Assembly (NCBI RefSeq): GCF_944801835.1
Contig: NZ_CALYLN010000001.1
Span: 838,001-902,000 of the forward strand
Origin: Bartonella sp. B1099
Lineage (GTDB): Bacteria; Pseudomonadota; Alphaproteobacteria; Rhizobiales; Rhizobiaceae
Direction of reading: 5' to 3'
DNA: 64,000 bases
The translations under genes and the position numbers were made by a program. Of the stretch, positions 11,023 through 20,573 are shown one piece after another (position 1 is the first letter of the stretch; each line of letters starts with the position of its first letter). The notes below the pieces were generated by a model, which was not told the origin of the DNA, made no database searches, and saw only the letters and a list, made by a program, of their open reading frames with translations.

Positions 11023-11051
11023 TTGACAGAGAATAGAAATTCCTTCATATA
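11023..11051 (+). promoter_or_regulatory. Candidate promoter of rplU-rpmA
   Basis: A perfect -35 hexamer TTGACA at 11023-11028 is followed after 17 bases by CATATA (11046-11051), a fair -10 match. It lies about 155 bases before the rplU start, in the direction of the operon. The long leader could carry autoregulatory structure, but I did not identify one. Confidence 0.45.
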
Positions 11052-11205
11052 GGTGGAATATCAGCGTGGAGGAATCTGCGCATATTTGTGTTAAGGAAGG
11101 TTTTATCCTTTTTTAAAATTGATTACGACTGATAAAAAGCAGCCTATTTCCCCTTATTTCAAGGTAAAAATTAAATAAGAGCTGGAGTGAACGGAAGGAT
11201 AAAAA

Positions 11206-11682
11206 ATGTTCGCAGTCATTAAAACCGGTGGTAAGCAATACCGCATTGTTGCTAACCAAGTGGTAAAAGTTGAAAAAGTTATTGGAAATGCGGGTGATGT
11301 TGTTGAATTCAACGATGTCTTGATGGTTGGGCAAGAAGGTAATGCAGTTATCGGGACCCCTGTTGTTGCTGATGCGCTGGTGACAGCTGAGATTTTAGAA
11401 CAGGCACGTGGACGCAAGGTTATCGCATTTAAGAAACGCCGCCGTCAGAATTCTAAACGCACGCGTGGTCATCGTCAAGAATTTACAACACTGCGTGTTT
11501 TAGAAATTTTAATGGGTGGTTCAAAGCCTAAAAAAGCAGCTGCAAAATCTATAACAGAAGAAGAAACGGCAGCAAAAGAAACAAAAAATGCCGCTGTTGA
11601 GAAGAAGGCTGAGAAAATGGTTGAAAAAAAGGCTGCATCGCAGAAGAAAGCGGCTGTAGCATCAAAAAGTAAGAAAGATTAA
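11206..11682 (+). CDS. rplU: 50S ribosomal protein L21, with long Lys/Ala tail
   Basis: This is L21 of the 50S subunit. The first about 103 residues are the normal L21 domain, opening with [14 protein letters not shown] and containing the basic [16 protein letters not shown] rRNA-binding segment. After residue about 103 there is a 55-residue extension made almost only of lysine, alanine and glutamate, as seen in several Rhizobiales. The extension is low-complexity and probably disordered. rpmA follows after 12 bases, the usual rplU-rpmA pairing. Confidence 0.97.
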   Translation: MFAVIKTGGKQYRIVANQVVKVEKVIGNAGDVVEFNDVLMVGQEGNAVIGTPVVADALVTAEILEQARGRKVIAFKKRRRQNSKRTRGHRQEFTTLRVLEILMGGSKPKKAAAKSITEEETAAKETKNAAVEKKAEKMVEKKAASQKKAAVASKSKKD

Positions 11683-11694
11683 AGGAGAGCGTCT

Positions 11695-11964
11695 ATGGCA
11701 CATAAAAAAGCTGGTGGTTCCTCGCGTAATGGTCGTGATTCAGAATCGAAACGTCTAGGCGTTAAAAAATTTGGTGGTGAAACCGTTATTGCTGGGAATA
11801 TTATCATCCGTCAGCGCGGCACACGTTGGCATCCTGGTGACAATGTCGGCATGGGAAAAGACCATACGCTTTTTGCTTTATCAAAAGGAAAGGTTTCTTT
11901 TCAACGCAAAGCAGGTAACCGTTCCTATGTTTCAGTTATCCCTATGGTGGAGGCAACAGAATAA
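11695..11964 (+). CDS. rpmA: 50S ribosomal protein L27
   Basis: L27 reaches towards the peptidyl-transferase centre of the 50S subunit. The 89-residue protein begins [20 protein letters not shown], the standard N-terminus without a Firmicutes-type cleavable leader, and keeps the [20 protein letters not shown] core. A strong GGAG ribosome-binding site precedes the ATG. It is cotranscribed with rplU and ends before the terminator at 12059-12092. The obg/proB genes that often follow in related bacteria are not here. Confidence 0.97.
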   Translation: MAHKKAGGSSRNGRDSESKRLGVKKFGGETVIAGNIIIRQRGTRWHPGDNVGMGKDHTLFALSKGKVSFQRKAGNRSYVSVIPMVEATE

Positions 11965-12905
11965 TCTGTAGCATTTTCCCTAGCAATCAACTGGGGCGTC
12001 ATTGGATTTTGTAATTTCATTGAATTGCAGTTGTGGTTTTTAAGTGTTAATAAGCACTAAAAGGGAAAGATAGAATGTTATCTTTCCCTTTTTGCATTGG
12101 TACTATGATGAATCTAAAAAGTATACGAAAAACGAAAAAGGTAGAATTGAGGAAATGAATTTTTTCTATGAGGGAAAAATTTTTGCTGTGTTGTGTTTGC
12201 ATTGAAGGTATTGATGTTATGATGGAATTTATTGGTAAATTTGTGTATGATAAATAATTGAGAAGAATTTACTTTCTTTTTATACATAAAGAAGGGCTTC
12301 GTGACTGATGATGGTGTTTGGGGGCGTTGCGTATTTTGCAAATGTGCGACAGAGGGCATTGTGTGTTTGCGATATTGATTGAAGCAAAGGGCTCGCTTAA
12401 AATATATCACTGTTATATGATTGATGGATGAATATCGTAGGGCGAGTTGCACAGAATTTTAAAGATAGTAAGGTGCATGGAACAATTTTTGATGGTGTAA
12501 TAAATTGATAAGAGGGACACAGCAAGTTAAATCAGCTTGGAGGAAGAGTTAAAATTGTTAGCTGAGTTACAGATAATTGAGAAGGATGCTTTCTTATAGG
12601 AAGAATAATGGAAAGTTATGTTGAATAACTTGTGATAAAGAGAGCGTTTTTAAAACATAGTTTTTCAGGTGATTGGGGCTGTAAAAATTGAGGTTTTGTC
12701 TTTGTAAAGTAAGAGTTAAGAGTCAAATTTGCTTATGATGGTTTAAGCTACCCGCGGGAAATATCCAATTGTTTTATCGGTTATATTGAGGTATTTAAGC
12801 ACCTCACTTAGCTTTATTGAATTGCGTGAAACAAAAAAATCGTGATGATGTGTACCTCTTGTATTTTTGAAAATGGGACTTTGAAATGAAATTTATCAAG
12901 GATAT
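11965..12905. other. Long spacer between rpmA and the PTS fusion gene
   Basis: About 940 bases holding the rpmA terminator and no supported gene. A minus-strand open frame of 112 codons at 12114-12452 has no family features. The region looks like decayed sequence. Confidence 0.5.
12059..12092 (+). terminator. Rho-independent terminator of rplU-rpmA
   Basis: AAAAGGGAAAGATA (12059-12072) and TATCTTTCCCTTTT (12079-12092) form a perfect 14-bp stem with a 6-base loop, ending in a T run. Because the left arm starts with A4, it may work in both directions. Confidence 0.9.
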
Positions 12906-15473
12906 TTGTATTCAAATGTGAGGCAGTTTGAATTCATGATGGGATTTGAGAAAGCAGAAGCAATGAATGTAGATTTGACCGAGGGTGAAATCTTGTCTAT
13001 CAAATCTGTACAACTTGCAGCTGCTTTTAATCATAAAAATGATGCAATTTATGCTGCTGCTGAGTTGCTTGTGCAGGTTGGCGCAGTTGACAAGTGCTAT
13101 CTGGAAAGCATGCTTGCACGTGAAGAAATAACGAATACTTGGCTTGGGAATGGTATAGCCATTCCTCATGGCTTGGTTGAAAATAGTGATTTAATCATCA
13201 AAGATGCTGTTGCTGTTATACAGGTTCCTGCTGGTGTTGAGTGGCAGGATGGAAAGAAAGCACATTTGATTATTGCCATTGCAGCGTGTCCAGATCGTTA
13301 TAGAGAAATTTGCAAAAAATTGACGTCTCTTTTATTTGATAAAAAACAACTCGAAGTACTTGCGACAACTACGGACAAACAGCAAATTGTTACAACTTTG
13401 TTTTATCAGGATATAAAGCAAGAAAAAACTTTTCTTGGTGATCTTTCGGTGTGTCAGGAATGGACTTTAGATTATCCAAGTGGTCTGCATGCACGACCAG
13501 CTTCTCTTTGGGTTGATTTTGCGAAAAAAATTCAAAATTCTATCAGAGTTCGCCATGGTCAATATGCCGTTGAAATGAAAAATTTGGTTGGGTTATTACA
13601 ATTAGGCGCAAAAAATGGTGATGTTCTGATTTTTTCTACAGATGCTGTAGAAGGAGCACAACTTCTCAATGATGCCATTGCTATTGTAAAAAAGGTGAGT
13701 ATTAGTGAAAAATGCGTGGTAAGAGAAATAGAATCTCAAACAAAGACTTTTCATGGTTGGTATCCACGTTCCATGCAAAAAGGCATTTCTGGTGTTGGGG
13801 CAAGTTCAGGGTTAGCGTTTGGTAAGATTTTTGTTTTAAGGCAAAATGATATTTCCATAATAGATCAGCCAATTGATTTTGCAGTTGGTGCAGCATGTCT
13901 TGAAAATGCTCTTACCAAAACAAAACATAAACTGGCATCGGTGATTTCTGATATTACAGTGCGTATGGGAGCGGATTCTGCTGCGATTTTTTCTGCGCAA
14001 ATGGTTTTGCTGGAAGATGAAAATCTCATAGCTCAAGCTTGTCGTTTTATAGCAGAAGGTCATGGTGTTGCTTGGTCTTGGGATAGAGCGGTTCGGCAAT
14101 TTTCAGATATGTTTTCTAAGGTGGATAATCCTTTGTTAGCGGCACGTGCGGTTAATTTAATTGATGTTGGTCGTCGTGTTTTAGGTGAAATAAATCCATC
14201 CTACTATAGATCCTTCTTTTTAAATGATATTCCAAGTGGTGTTATTCTGGTTACAAATGATCTTTCTCCTTCTGATGTCGCACAACTTGATGGTATAAAA
14301 GTGAAAGGATTAGCAACAGCATGGGGAGGTCCACTCTCTCATACAGCTATTTTGGCGCGTACGCTTGGTATTCCGATGGTTGTTGCTGTAGGTGATGATA
14401 TTTTAGCGGTTCAGTCTGATATTCAAGCTATTATTGATGGTAATAACGGGTTCATTTACCTTGATCCTACGCATGAAGATGTTGAAGATGCTCAAAGGCA
14501 TATTGATAGTGTTGCACAAAAACGTGTTATTGAGATAAGTGCGTCTCGATTACCAGTACAAACGACAGATGGTCAAAGAATTCGTATCATGGCTAATGTC
14601 AATTATGCAAATCAGGTTCCTGTTGCGTTTGATTCGGGGGCTGAAGGTATTGGACTGATGCGTACAGAATTTTTATTTTTAGAGAATCCGCATATTCCGG
14701 ATGAAGAGGTCCAATTTGATATATATCGGGCGATGATTGCAGCTGTAGGAGATAAGCCATTAATTATTCGGGCGCTTGATATTGGTGGGGATAAACAGGT
14801 TACGCATTTACATTTATCTAAAGAAGATAATCCTTTTTTAGGTGTTCGAGGAACACGGCTTTTGTTACGTCGGCGTGATCTTTTGGTTCCGCAATTACGT
14901 GCTTTGTATCGAGCAGCAAAAGAGGGCGGAGATTTATGGATTGTGTTTCCGATGGTGATGTCTGTTTCAGAGATTGTTACCATAAAAAAGATTGCAGAAG
15001 AAATCCGCAATGATATTGATGCACCAAAATTAAAACTTGGTATTATGATCGAAGTTCCAGCAGCAGCTATTATGGCAGATGTATTTGGCGCTCATGTTGA
15101 TTTTTTCTCAATAGGAACCAATGACTTAACACAGTATACAATGGCAGTTGATCGGCAAAATCCGTATCTTGTGTCTGAATCTGATAGTCTTGATCCAGCA
15201 GTTTTACGTATGATTTATCAGACTATTCAGGGAGCTGCACAACATAAATGTTGGGTTAGTGTATGCGGTGGTGTCGCTGGAGATCCTTTTGGTGCAATGA
15301 TTTTGACTGGATTGGGAATTAATGAGCTTTCTATGATATCTTGCGATATTTCTCCAGTAAAGGCGTGTTTGCAAACTCATAGTTTTGAAGAGATGAAAAT
15401 TTTAGCACAAAAAGCCCTACAATGTGAAACTGCACGCGCTGTACGTGCTCTAAGCAAGGATATACAGTGGTAA
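12906..15473 (+). CDS. PTS multiphosphoryl fusion protein EIIA-HPr-Enzyme I
   Basis: This protein carries three phosphotransfer modules and passes phosphate from phosphoenolpyruvate through Enzyme I and HPr to EIIA. Numbered from the TTG at 12906, the order is: a fructose/mannitol/nitrogen-type EIIA domain (about 28-170, phospho-His 88 in IPHG), HPr (about 185-265, phospho-His 195 in GLHARPA), and Enzyme I (about 290-855, phospho-His 479 in GGPLSHTAILA, and FFSIGTNDLTQY near the C-terminus). The HPr position equivalent to regulatory Ser46 is Asn 226. The start is uncertain: ATG codons at 12936, 12939 and 12963 fit the domain boundary better than the TTG. No EIIBC permease or fructokinase gene is adjacent, so its role may be regulatory rather than sugar uptake. 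Confidence 0.92.
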   Translation: MYSNVRQFEFMMGFEKAEAMNVDLTEGEILSIKSVQLAAAFNHKNDAIYAAAELLVQVGAVDKCYLESMLAREEITNTWLGNGIAIPHGLVENSDLIIKDAVAVIQVPAGVEWQDGKKAHLIIAIAACPDRYREICKKLTSLLFDKKQLEVLATTTDKQQIVTTLFYQDIKQEKTFLGDLSVCQEWTLDYPSGLHARPASLWVDFAKKIQNSIRVRHGQYAVEMKNLVGLLQLGAKNGDVLIFSTDAVEGAQLLNDAIAIVKKVSISEKCVVREIESQTKTFHGWYPRSMQKGISGVGASSGLAFGKIFVLRQNDISIIDQPIDFAVGAACLENALTKTKHKLASVISDITVRMGADSAAIFSAQMVLLEDENLIAQACRFIAEGHGVAWSWDRAVRQFSDMFSKVDNPLLAARAVNLIDVGRRVLGEINPSYYRSFFLNDIPSGVILVTNDLSPSDVAQLDGIKVKGLATAWGGPLSHTAILARTLGIPMVVAVGDDILAVQSDIQAIIDGNNGFIYLDPTHEDVEDAQRHIDSVAQKRVIEISASRLPVQTTDGQRIRIMANVNYANQVPVAFDSGAEGIGLMRTEFLFLENPHIPDEEVQFDIYRAMIAAVGDKPLIIRALDIGGDKQVTHLHLSKEDNPFLGVRGTRLLLRRRDLLVPQLRALYRAAKEGGDLWIVFPMVMSVSEIVTIKKIAEEIRNDIDAPKLKLGIMIEVPAAAIMADVFGAHVDFFSIGTNDLTQYTMAVDRQNPYLVSESDSLDPAVLRMIYQTIQGAAQHKCWVSVCGGVAGDPFGAMILTGLGINELSMISCDISPVKACLQTHSFEEMKILAQKALQCETARAVRALSKDIQW

Positions 15474-16019
15474 GAACGTGAAGAGAAAAGAATGCGCTCA
15501 TTGTGCAAGGTCTTAGATCTTTAATATGGTGGCTCATTATTTTTTAGAGCGATTTATAGGCAACATATTAATATTTATATGTGATAAATTATAAAACTTT
15601 GCCTATAAAGTACAATATAAAAGTGATGAGCAGATAGCTCTCATTTTAAGAGAGAGCAATTTTAAATCAGATTCGTCATGGTTAAGAATCCTCATTCTCG
15701 GGGGAGGAAAGAAGGTTGAAAATGATTTTGATTGAAATTTATTATCTAGATGAAGCAATTTTAATATTAGAAATATAAGAAATTCATATCGTTCTTATTC
15801 TATTTATTGATGGTATAATCAATGTTAATAAGCTTTTTTATTCCCATTCTTGCGTTGTACATAACTATCCACGGAAAAGTTTTTTCTTAAAAAGAGAGGA
15901 TGTGCTTGTTATTCAACAGATATCAGCTTTTATTTTAATACATGAATTTGTTTTTTGAATTTTGAATGTATAATTTAGGCTTGCACGTTATTTCTTTCTG
16001 GGTATAGTGCGAGACTTCT
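15474..16019. other. Spacer upstream of tRNA-Ser(GGA)
   Basis: About 545 bases of AT-rich sequence with no supported gene and no clear terminator behind the PTS gene. Confidence 0.5.
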
Positions 16020-16109
16020 GGAGAGGTGGCCGAGTGGTTGAAGGCGCACGCCTGGAACGCGTGTATATGGGAAACCATATCGAGGGTTCGAATCCCTCTC
16101 TCTCCGCCA
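16020..16109 (+). tRNA. tRNA-Ser (anticodon GGA)
   Basis: A 90-nt class II tRNA: acceptor GGAGAGG with TCTCTCC, anticodon stem CACGC/GCGTG around loop CTGGAAC (anticodon GGA), a long variable arm, T-stem GAGGG/CCCTC around TTCGAAT, then G and an encoded CCA. It marks the left edge of the accessory region, although I found no duplicated 3' end that would prove it was an integration site. Confidence 0.97.
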
Positions 16110-16283
16110 TTAATCGTAAAATCAATGGGTTATATAAAAGTTCAAGGTTTTTTTTCTTTAATTTTGTTGATTTATTTTTTTATTTATCTTGTTCCCTTAA
16201 ATAGATTTTCATAAGCTTAAAGGCACAGCTTTGTAAATTCAGCATTTTTAGGCTTTTTTTATTATTTCCAATTGATGTTTTCT

Positions 16284-17489
16284 CTATAAAAAATTACTAC
16301 GAATTATCTTTTCCAGAGTCGATAATTCATCATCACTCTGTCCCAAAATTGCTATAATGGCTAGGCAGGTATTTAAATCGATAGTCAGGGGCAGAGGCTC
16401 ATTTTCTTTAAAAAAGAGCATAAAATGAACCACATTTTCCCAAGAATGAAGCTTTTTCTTCCACAAGTTAACATCTTTTATAATATGACCATCGATCTTG
16501 TTGATAAGAAAGATAATACGTCCTTTTTTCTTGAAACGACTTGGTGTTGGCGAAAACTTTCCGGCAATAAGGTTAACGGAGCTTTCAAGTAAGTCATTTT
16601 CGTAACAATGCGCAAACAAAGTGGGTGCAATCCCTCCGTGGAGGCGGGCTCCTACTTCGATCATCACTGGGCCGTGAGCGGTTTGCATGATTTCCATATG
16701 CGCAGGTCCATATTCAATCCCCACCGCGTGAATGCACTGTTTTGCATAAGAGATCAGAGCGGTATAAAGGGGGGCTTGAGCATCAAGCACATCAAGCGAT
16801 TCATAAACAAAGGCACTTCCATTATGAATACCCTTTTTATATCGTGATAAAGCGCATATCTTTATAGCCTCTCCCTTTACAACGGCATCTACGATGTATT
16901 CTTCTCCTTCCAATCTTTCTTGAAGCAAATAAGCCTCGTTAGGTACACCAAAAATATTTTTCTGTGTCCAGTCAATTTCAGAAATCCACGCTGCCACTTC
17001 CTCACGGCTAGAGAAAAACAAAACACCATCACTCCCAGCAGAATCGTTTGGCTTTATCACATAGCCGCTGGGGCTTTCAAAATCATCAAGAGTACAATCG
17101 CCTTTTGTAAGAATCTTTGACCTTATATAGGATAAACCATTTTCATAAAGGCGCCTTTGCATTGCTGCTTTTTTCCGCCGCCAATCGGTGGTCAAGGGGT
17201 TATTTCCAGGACAACCATAGTAAGCAGCCAATTGTTCTGCACAATAAATACCTCCCTCAGCTCCTGCTATAACAGCTTCTATCGCGCCGATAGGAAAGCG
17301 CTGTTTTATCTCATCGATACTATGAAGTTTTGCTTCTGCCATGCCTTCACCCTGATAAGAAAGCATGAAGTGTGAAAAAGGAATTGGTTGAGAGATAACA
17401 CCGTAACAGGTATAGCCCAATTTTTGCAAAGCAGGGGCATAGAGAGCACCCGTGGAGAAAGGATCGACAATAAGAATGGTTTTGCTCAT
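16284..17489 (-). CDS. ATP-grasp domain ligase
   Basis: ATP-grasp enzymes activate a carboxylate as an acyl-phosphate and join it to an amine or thiol. The 401-residue protein has an N-terminal Rossmann-like pre-ATP domain (about 1-110), the phosphate-binding segment YVIKPNDSAGSDGV near residues 148-161, the adenine-site segment LLQERLEGEEYIVDAV near 194-209, and the metal site MIEVGARLHGG near 279-289. This is the layout of the L-amino-acid ligase/carnosine-synthase-like branch, though the product cannot be told from sequence. Its ATG overlaps the stop of the upstream MFS gene by four bases, so the two are coupled. A dipeptide or modified amino acid made here and exported by the MFS partner is a reasonable inference. 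Confidence 0.85.
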   Translation of the reverse strand: MSKTILIVDPFSTGALYAPALQKLGYTCYGVISQPIPFSHFMLSYQGEGMAEAKLHSIDEIKQRFPIGAIEAVIAGAEGGIYCAEQLAAYYGCPGNNPLTTDWRRKKAAMQRRLYENGLSYIRSKILTKGDCTLDDFESPSGYVIKPNDSAGSDGVLFFSSREEVAAWISEIDWTQKNIFGVPNEAYLLQERLEGEEYIVDAVVKGEAIKICALSRYKKGIHNGSAFVYESLDVLDAQAPLYTALISYAKQCIHAVGIEYGPAHMEIMQTAHGPVMIEVGARLHGGIAPTLFAHCYENDLLESSVNLIAGKFSPTPSRFKKKGRIIFLINKIDGHIIKDVNLWKKKLHSWENVVHFMLFFKENEPLPLTIDLNTCLAIIAILGQSDDELSTLEKIIRSNFL

Positions 17490-18721
17490 GCTTTGTCCCG
17501 CTGTGATGAAAGAAAAAGAACATAGATAAAGATTATCAGCCCGATAAGGGGGAGAAGATAAATGGCTGCTTGGGGGCCCATAAGAGCAGAGCTTGTAAGA
17601 AAACCAAGAATAACATAACCCGCCGATTGGGAGAGCGTATAAAGCATGCCACTATAGCTTCCCACCAGTTCTGCTTGAGTTTCTGTTTTTGTTGCTTCAA
17701 TCATATGTTTGCGTGCGTTAATCCGCATGGTATTCATCGAAAAGCCAATAAAAAAGCAAAAGGCCACAGCCAAATAAGGTGATTGTGTGGTGCTAAAAAT
17801 AAGATCAGCTAAACCCAACATAAGGGCTGGGAAGATGAATTCAAAGCGCGGGATTTTGATAAAAGCAGCCAAAAAAGCGCCCACACCCGCAACTGCACTG
17901 CACAGTCCATAATATTCAGAGCCAAAATCTTTCACACTCTGAAAAAGAATGGTTGCCAGTGTATTATAGGCGCAAATGTGAAAGCCAATAAGGCCTATGC
18001 AGACGCATAAAAGTTTAAGCTCTAGGGAAAGCTTATCTGCTTGCGGTATAAGCGTTGGTTCTTTATCGGTGGCAGGTGGCAAGCCATTTGTAGTGCACAC
18101 GGTACTATATTCATCGCAAAAGATGATATATCCAGCAACAAGGCTTATGATAATGTCAAACACACAAATAGCTGCAATCAAACCATTATAGCCGATTTCA
18201 GCTGCTGCTCCTCGTGGGCTGGTGGCTTCTAAGAGATAACCACTCAATGCTGCTCCCAAAAAGGCACCAATCTGCACCACTGTTTGCATAATGCGGGAAG
18301 CTTTTTGGGCGCTAATATAACCACTAAGGGCGAGTTTAGTATTATAAGTCTCTAGCGTACTTAAGGTGATCAAAGAGAGATAACCAATAGAGATAGAGAC
18401 CACAATAAAACCAAAGGGGGAATCAACATAATGAAAAAGAGCAATCAATAAAAGAAGGCTGTAGATGACAATCCGCCTTTTATATAAATCTCCCAAGCGC
18501 AGCGAGGCTTTAATGTGTACAAGACCACTTTTTTTCAAAAGATAGGGCGTAAGGGTTCCCAAAGCCATGGTTATCCCTAAAAAAATCGATGAGGATGTTA
18601 TGCGATAAGCATTCCAAAGGTTACTTAAGAAGAGCACCATATCAGAAAAATAGAGCAGAACAACAAGCCCATAAAACCGAAACATTAGCTGTTTGCGCAC
18701 ATAACCCCCCCATGTTGCCAT
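17486..18721 (-). CDS. MFS transporter coupled to an ATP-grasp ligase
   Basis: A 411-residue inner-membrane protein with about 12 hydrophobic segments in two blocks, separated by a hydrophilic loop near residues 200-225, as expected of the major facilitator superfamily. The first helices begin after a short basic N-terminus (MATWGGYVRKQ). It is the first gene of a two-gene minus-strand operon and overlaps the ATP-grasp gene by four bases. Pairs of ATP-grasp ligase and MFS exporter occur in peptide-antibiotic loci such as bacilysin (bacD/bacE), which supports an exporter role, but substrate and direction are not proven. Confidence 0.85.
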   Translation of the reverse strand: MATWGGYVRKQLMFRFYGLVVLLYFSDMVLFLSNLWNAYRITSSSIFLGITMALGTLTPYLLKKSGLVHIKASLRLGDLYKRRIVIYSLLLLIALFHYVDSPFGFIVVSISIGYLSLITLSTLETYNTKLALSGYISAQKASRIMQTVVQIGAFLGAALSGYLLEATSPRGAAAEIGYNGLIAAICVFDIIISLVAGYIIFCDEYSTVCTTNGLPPATDKEPTLIPQADKLSLELKLLCVCIGLIGFHICAYNTLATILFQSVKDFGSEYYGLCSAVAGVGAFLAAFIKIPRFEFIFPALMLGLADLIFSTTQSPYLAVAFCFFIGFSMNTMRINARKHMIEATKTETQAELVGSYSGMLYTLSQSAGYVILGFLTSSALMGPQAAIYLLPLIGLIIFIYVLFLSSQRDKA

Positions 18722-19228
18722 CTCTTAAAAACACGCAATATTATAATCGGTACACATGTTCATAAACAGTTAGTACATCTATTATTGTACAGGTCAAGTT
18801 GTTTCGATAGGGGTATGATAATAAAGTTGAATGCTGATATTTACTGTAATGATAGTTCATTTTCAGAAATTTAAGTAGCGGGGGCGGCTAGATTTTTACT
18901 ACGTCTTTTGCAGTTGTACTCTTCTGATAAAGGGTTATTTTACTGGATGATAAGCACAACTATTTCTGAGAGCTATATTTTGTCTTCTCAAGAGTGTTTC
19001 TGCTTAATGCAAGGGTGTGGGGTATTCTTGATCATTGTTGCGATAAGCTTGGATTTTGAGCTGGCAATAATCCTCATTATCGGACAGAAATTAATGATGG
19101 TCTTAGATTGAGGTACGTGAGTGCAGCTTTAGGTGGCTTTTTATACAACCAATTGGGGGAGGATGACTCCATTGTTTTAGGATATTATAACGCGTTAAAA
19201 GATAATGGAGAGAACCATAGATGTAAGA
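18722..19228. pseudogene. Spacer with fragments of an unidentified decayed gene
   Basis: About 500 bases between the MFS gene and the methyltransferase. On the plus strand a frame around 19062-19230 reads as protein-like sequence (RTEINDGLRLRYVSAALGG, then LGEDDSIVLGYYNALKDNGE), preceded in the same frame by a stop near 19054. A second open frame of 67 codons at 18908-19111 overlaps it. This looks like one decayed gene broken by stops or frameshifts. I do not recognise the family. Confidence 0.25.
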
Positions 19229-20005
19229 TTATTTTATGTAGATGTAGAGTTCACTTCGATACAAAAGTTCCAAATTTCCTTGCACTTCATATTGTTTTGT
19301 CAGTGTAACCAATTGCTGCAAGTATTTTTCTCCATGGCTGGCAATGGCGCGTTGCGCTTGCGTTGAAGAGCGGCTCATACCCATAAAAGCTTCGGATGGG
19401 ATTGTCATCGTCCAATTATGTGTATGTAAAGCAACCTTTTCTGGATTGACTCCAAGGCCACCACGCATTTCTTGTAAAAAATCAAAATTACGATAATAAC
19501 GGGAATAGTGAGGGCTCATCTCCTCTAATAATGTTTCGTAAGCAGCTAGAAATTGACTATTTTGAAAATCGCGATTGTTTTGAATAACCGCCATGACACC
19601 TCCAGTGCGAAGTTGATTTGAGACAGTGCTAAGCAATAGGGGGCGATCCATCCACTGAAACGCTTGTGCCGCCACAACAAGATCAACCTTGCCGATTTGG
19701 GGCAAGAGGCTTTCGGCTTTACCGTGATACCACTGTACAAAAGGAAATTTTCTTTTCCCCTGCTTAATCATATCTACTGAAACATCGATCGCATGATATT
19801 GATGTTCATTGCCTAGAAGTTTGACAATTCCCTCTAATGCGATGCCTGTTCCAGCTCCCACATCCACAATGGACAAATGTTTTTTATCTTTAAAAGGAAG
19901 CAGCATGATTTTAAATAAGCTGAGAGGATAGCGTGGACGATAGCGATCATAATCATCAGCTAATCCATCAAATTTTTCACTTTGCGGTTGAATGGTCTGT
20001 AGCAT
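19229..20005 (-). CDS. SAM-dependent class I methyltransferase
   Basis: A 258-residue cytoplasmic protein with the Rossmann-like methyltransferase fold of the Methyltransf_11 type. The N-terminal segment FDGLADDYDRYRPRYP is typical of small-molecule methyltransferases. Motif I is VDVGAGTGI near residues 47-55, an acidic motif II (AIDVS) lies near 76-80, and motif IV is DLVVAAQAFQWMD near 109-121. A GAGGGGG stretch lies about 8 bases before the ATG. It faces the same way as the MFS/ATP-grasp pair but is 500 bases upstream of it, so cotranscription is uncertain. The substrate cannot be read from sequence; it might modify the product of the ATP-grasp enzyme. Confidence 0.87.
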   Translation of the reverse strand: MLQTIQPQSEKFDGLADDYDRYRPRYPLSLFKIMLLPFKDKKHLSIVDVGAGTGIALEGIVKLLGNEHQYHAIDVSVDMIKQGKRKFPFVQWYHGKAESLLPQIGKVDLVVAAQAFQWMDRPLLLSTVSNQLRTGGVMAVIQNNRDFQNSQFLAAYETLLEEMSPHYSRYYRNFDFLQEMRGGLGVNPEKVALHTHNWTMTIPSEAFMGMSRSSTQAQRAIASHGEKYLQQLVTLTKQYEVQGNLELLYRSELYIYIK

Positions 20006-20573
20006 GTGATGTGGTCCCCCTCACGAATTGCACTGTGCATAAAGAAGCTCTCCTTTGTCCATTATGTCAAGTAAATTCTAAAAGAAAGTTGAGTGGGAGC
20101 TGCTCTTTGACACCTTCTATAGGGTTGATATTTACATTCTTCTTTGCTTCAAATGATGCATTTGGAAAGCCTATTGTTTTTTACGCAAATTATTCCGAGA
20201 TCCCATACATTCCTCTAAAAATCTGTTTCATTTCTGGTGCGATTATCACTTTAATGTCCTTTATGAGTATCAAATTTATAACCTGTTTGCGGAAACGATC
20301 AATCCTAAATACTTTATCGTAAAAATGAGATCATCTATTCGCTTTGTAACTGTTACAGTTAAAACAACACATTTCAGCGCTACTATTGTCTATGGCGCAA
20401 ATGTAACTCTTAATGAGAATAGAAATATTTATGAATCTTCAATATTTTAAAATTACCCTACATGATACCTAGAGTTTTTTCTTAAATTTAATGAATCACA
20501 ATAAGAGCTAAGTATATGTTTTCAAACGTGATTATACAGCATCGTGAATGACGTGTGTATGAGGGGATGATTT
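20006..20573. pseudogene. Remnant of a membrane protein gene
   Basis: On the plus strand about 80 codons up to the stop at 20320-20322 encode two hydrophobic segments (IGLIFTFFFASNDAFGKPI and CFISGAIITLMSFMSI) and a basic tail. This resembles the last two helices of a TetA-like MFS exporter whose 5' part is gone. The frame runs back into the methyltransferase gene and has no plausible start. Beyond 20330 the spacer is AT-rich and empty. Confidence 0.3.

Noticed and set aside
12114..12452. Minus-strand 112-codon open frame between rpmA and the PTS gene
   Set aside because: The composition is unlike a protein (His/Asn/Phe rich) with no domain, no clear start signal and no partner.
16020..16109. 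tRNA-Ser(GGA) as attachment site of the P4-like element
   Set aside because: I searched by eye for a second copy of its 3' end near the integrase and further right and found none. The integrase is almost 6 kb away, so the link is unsupported.
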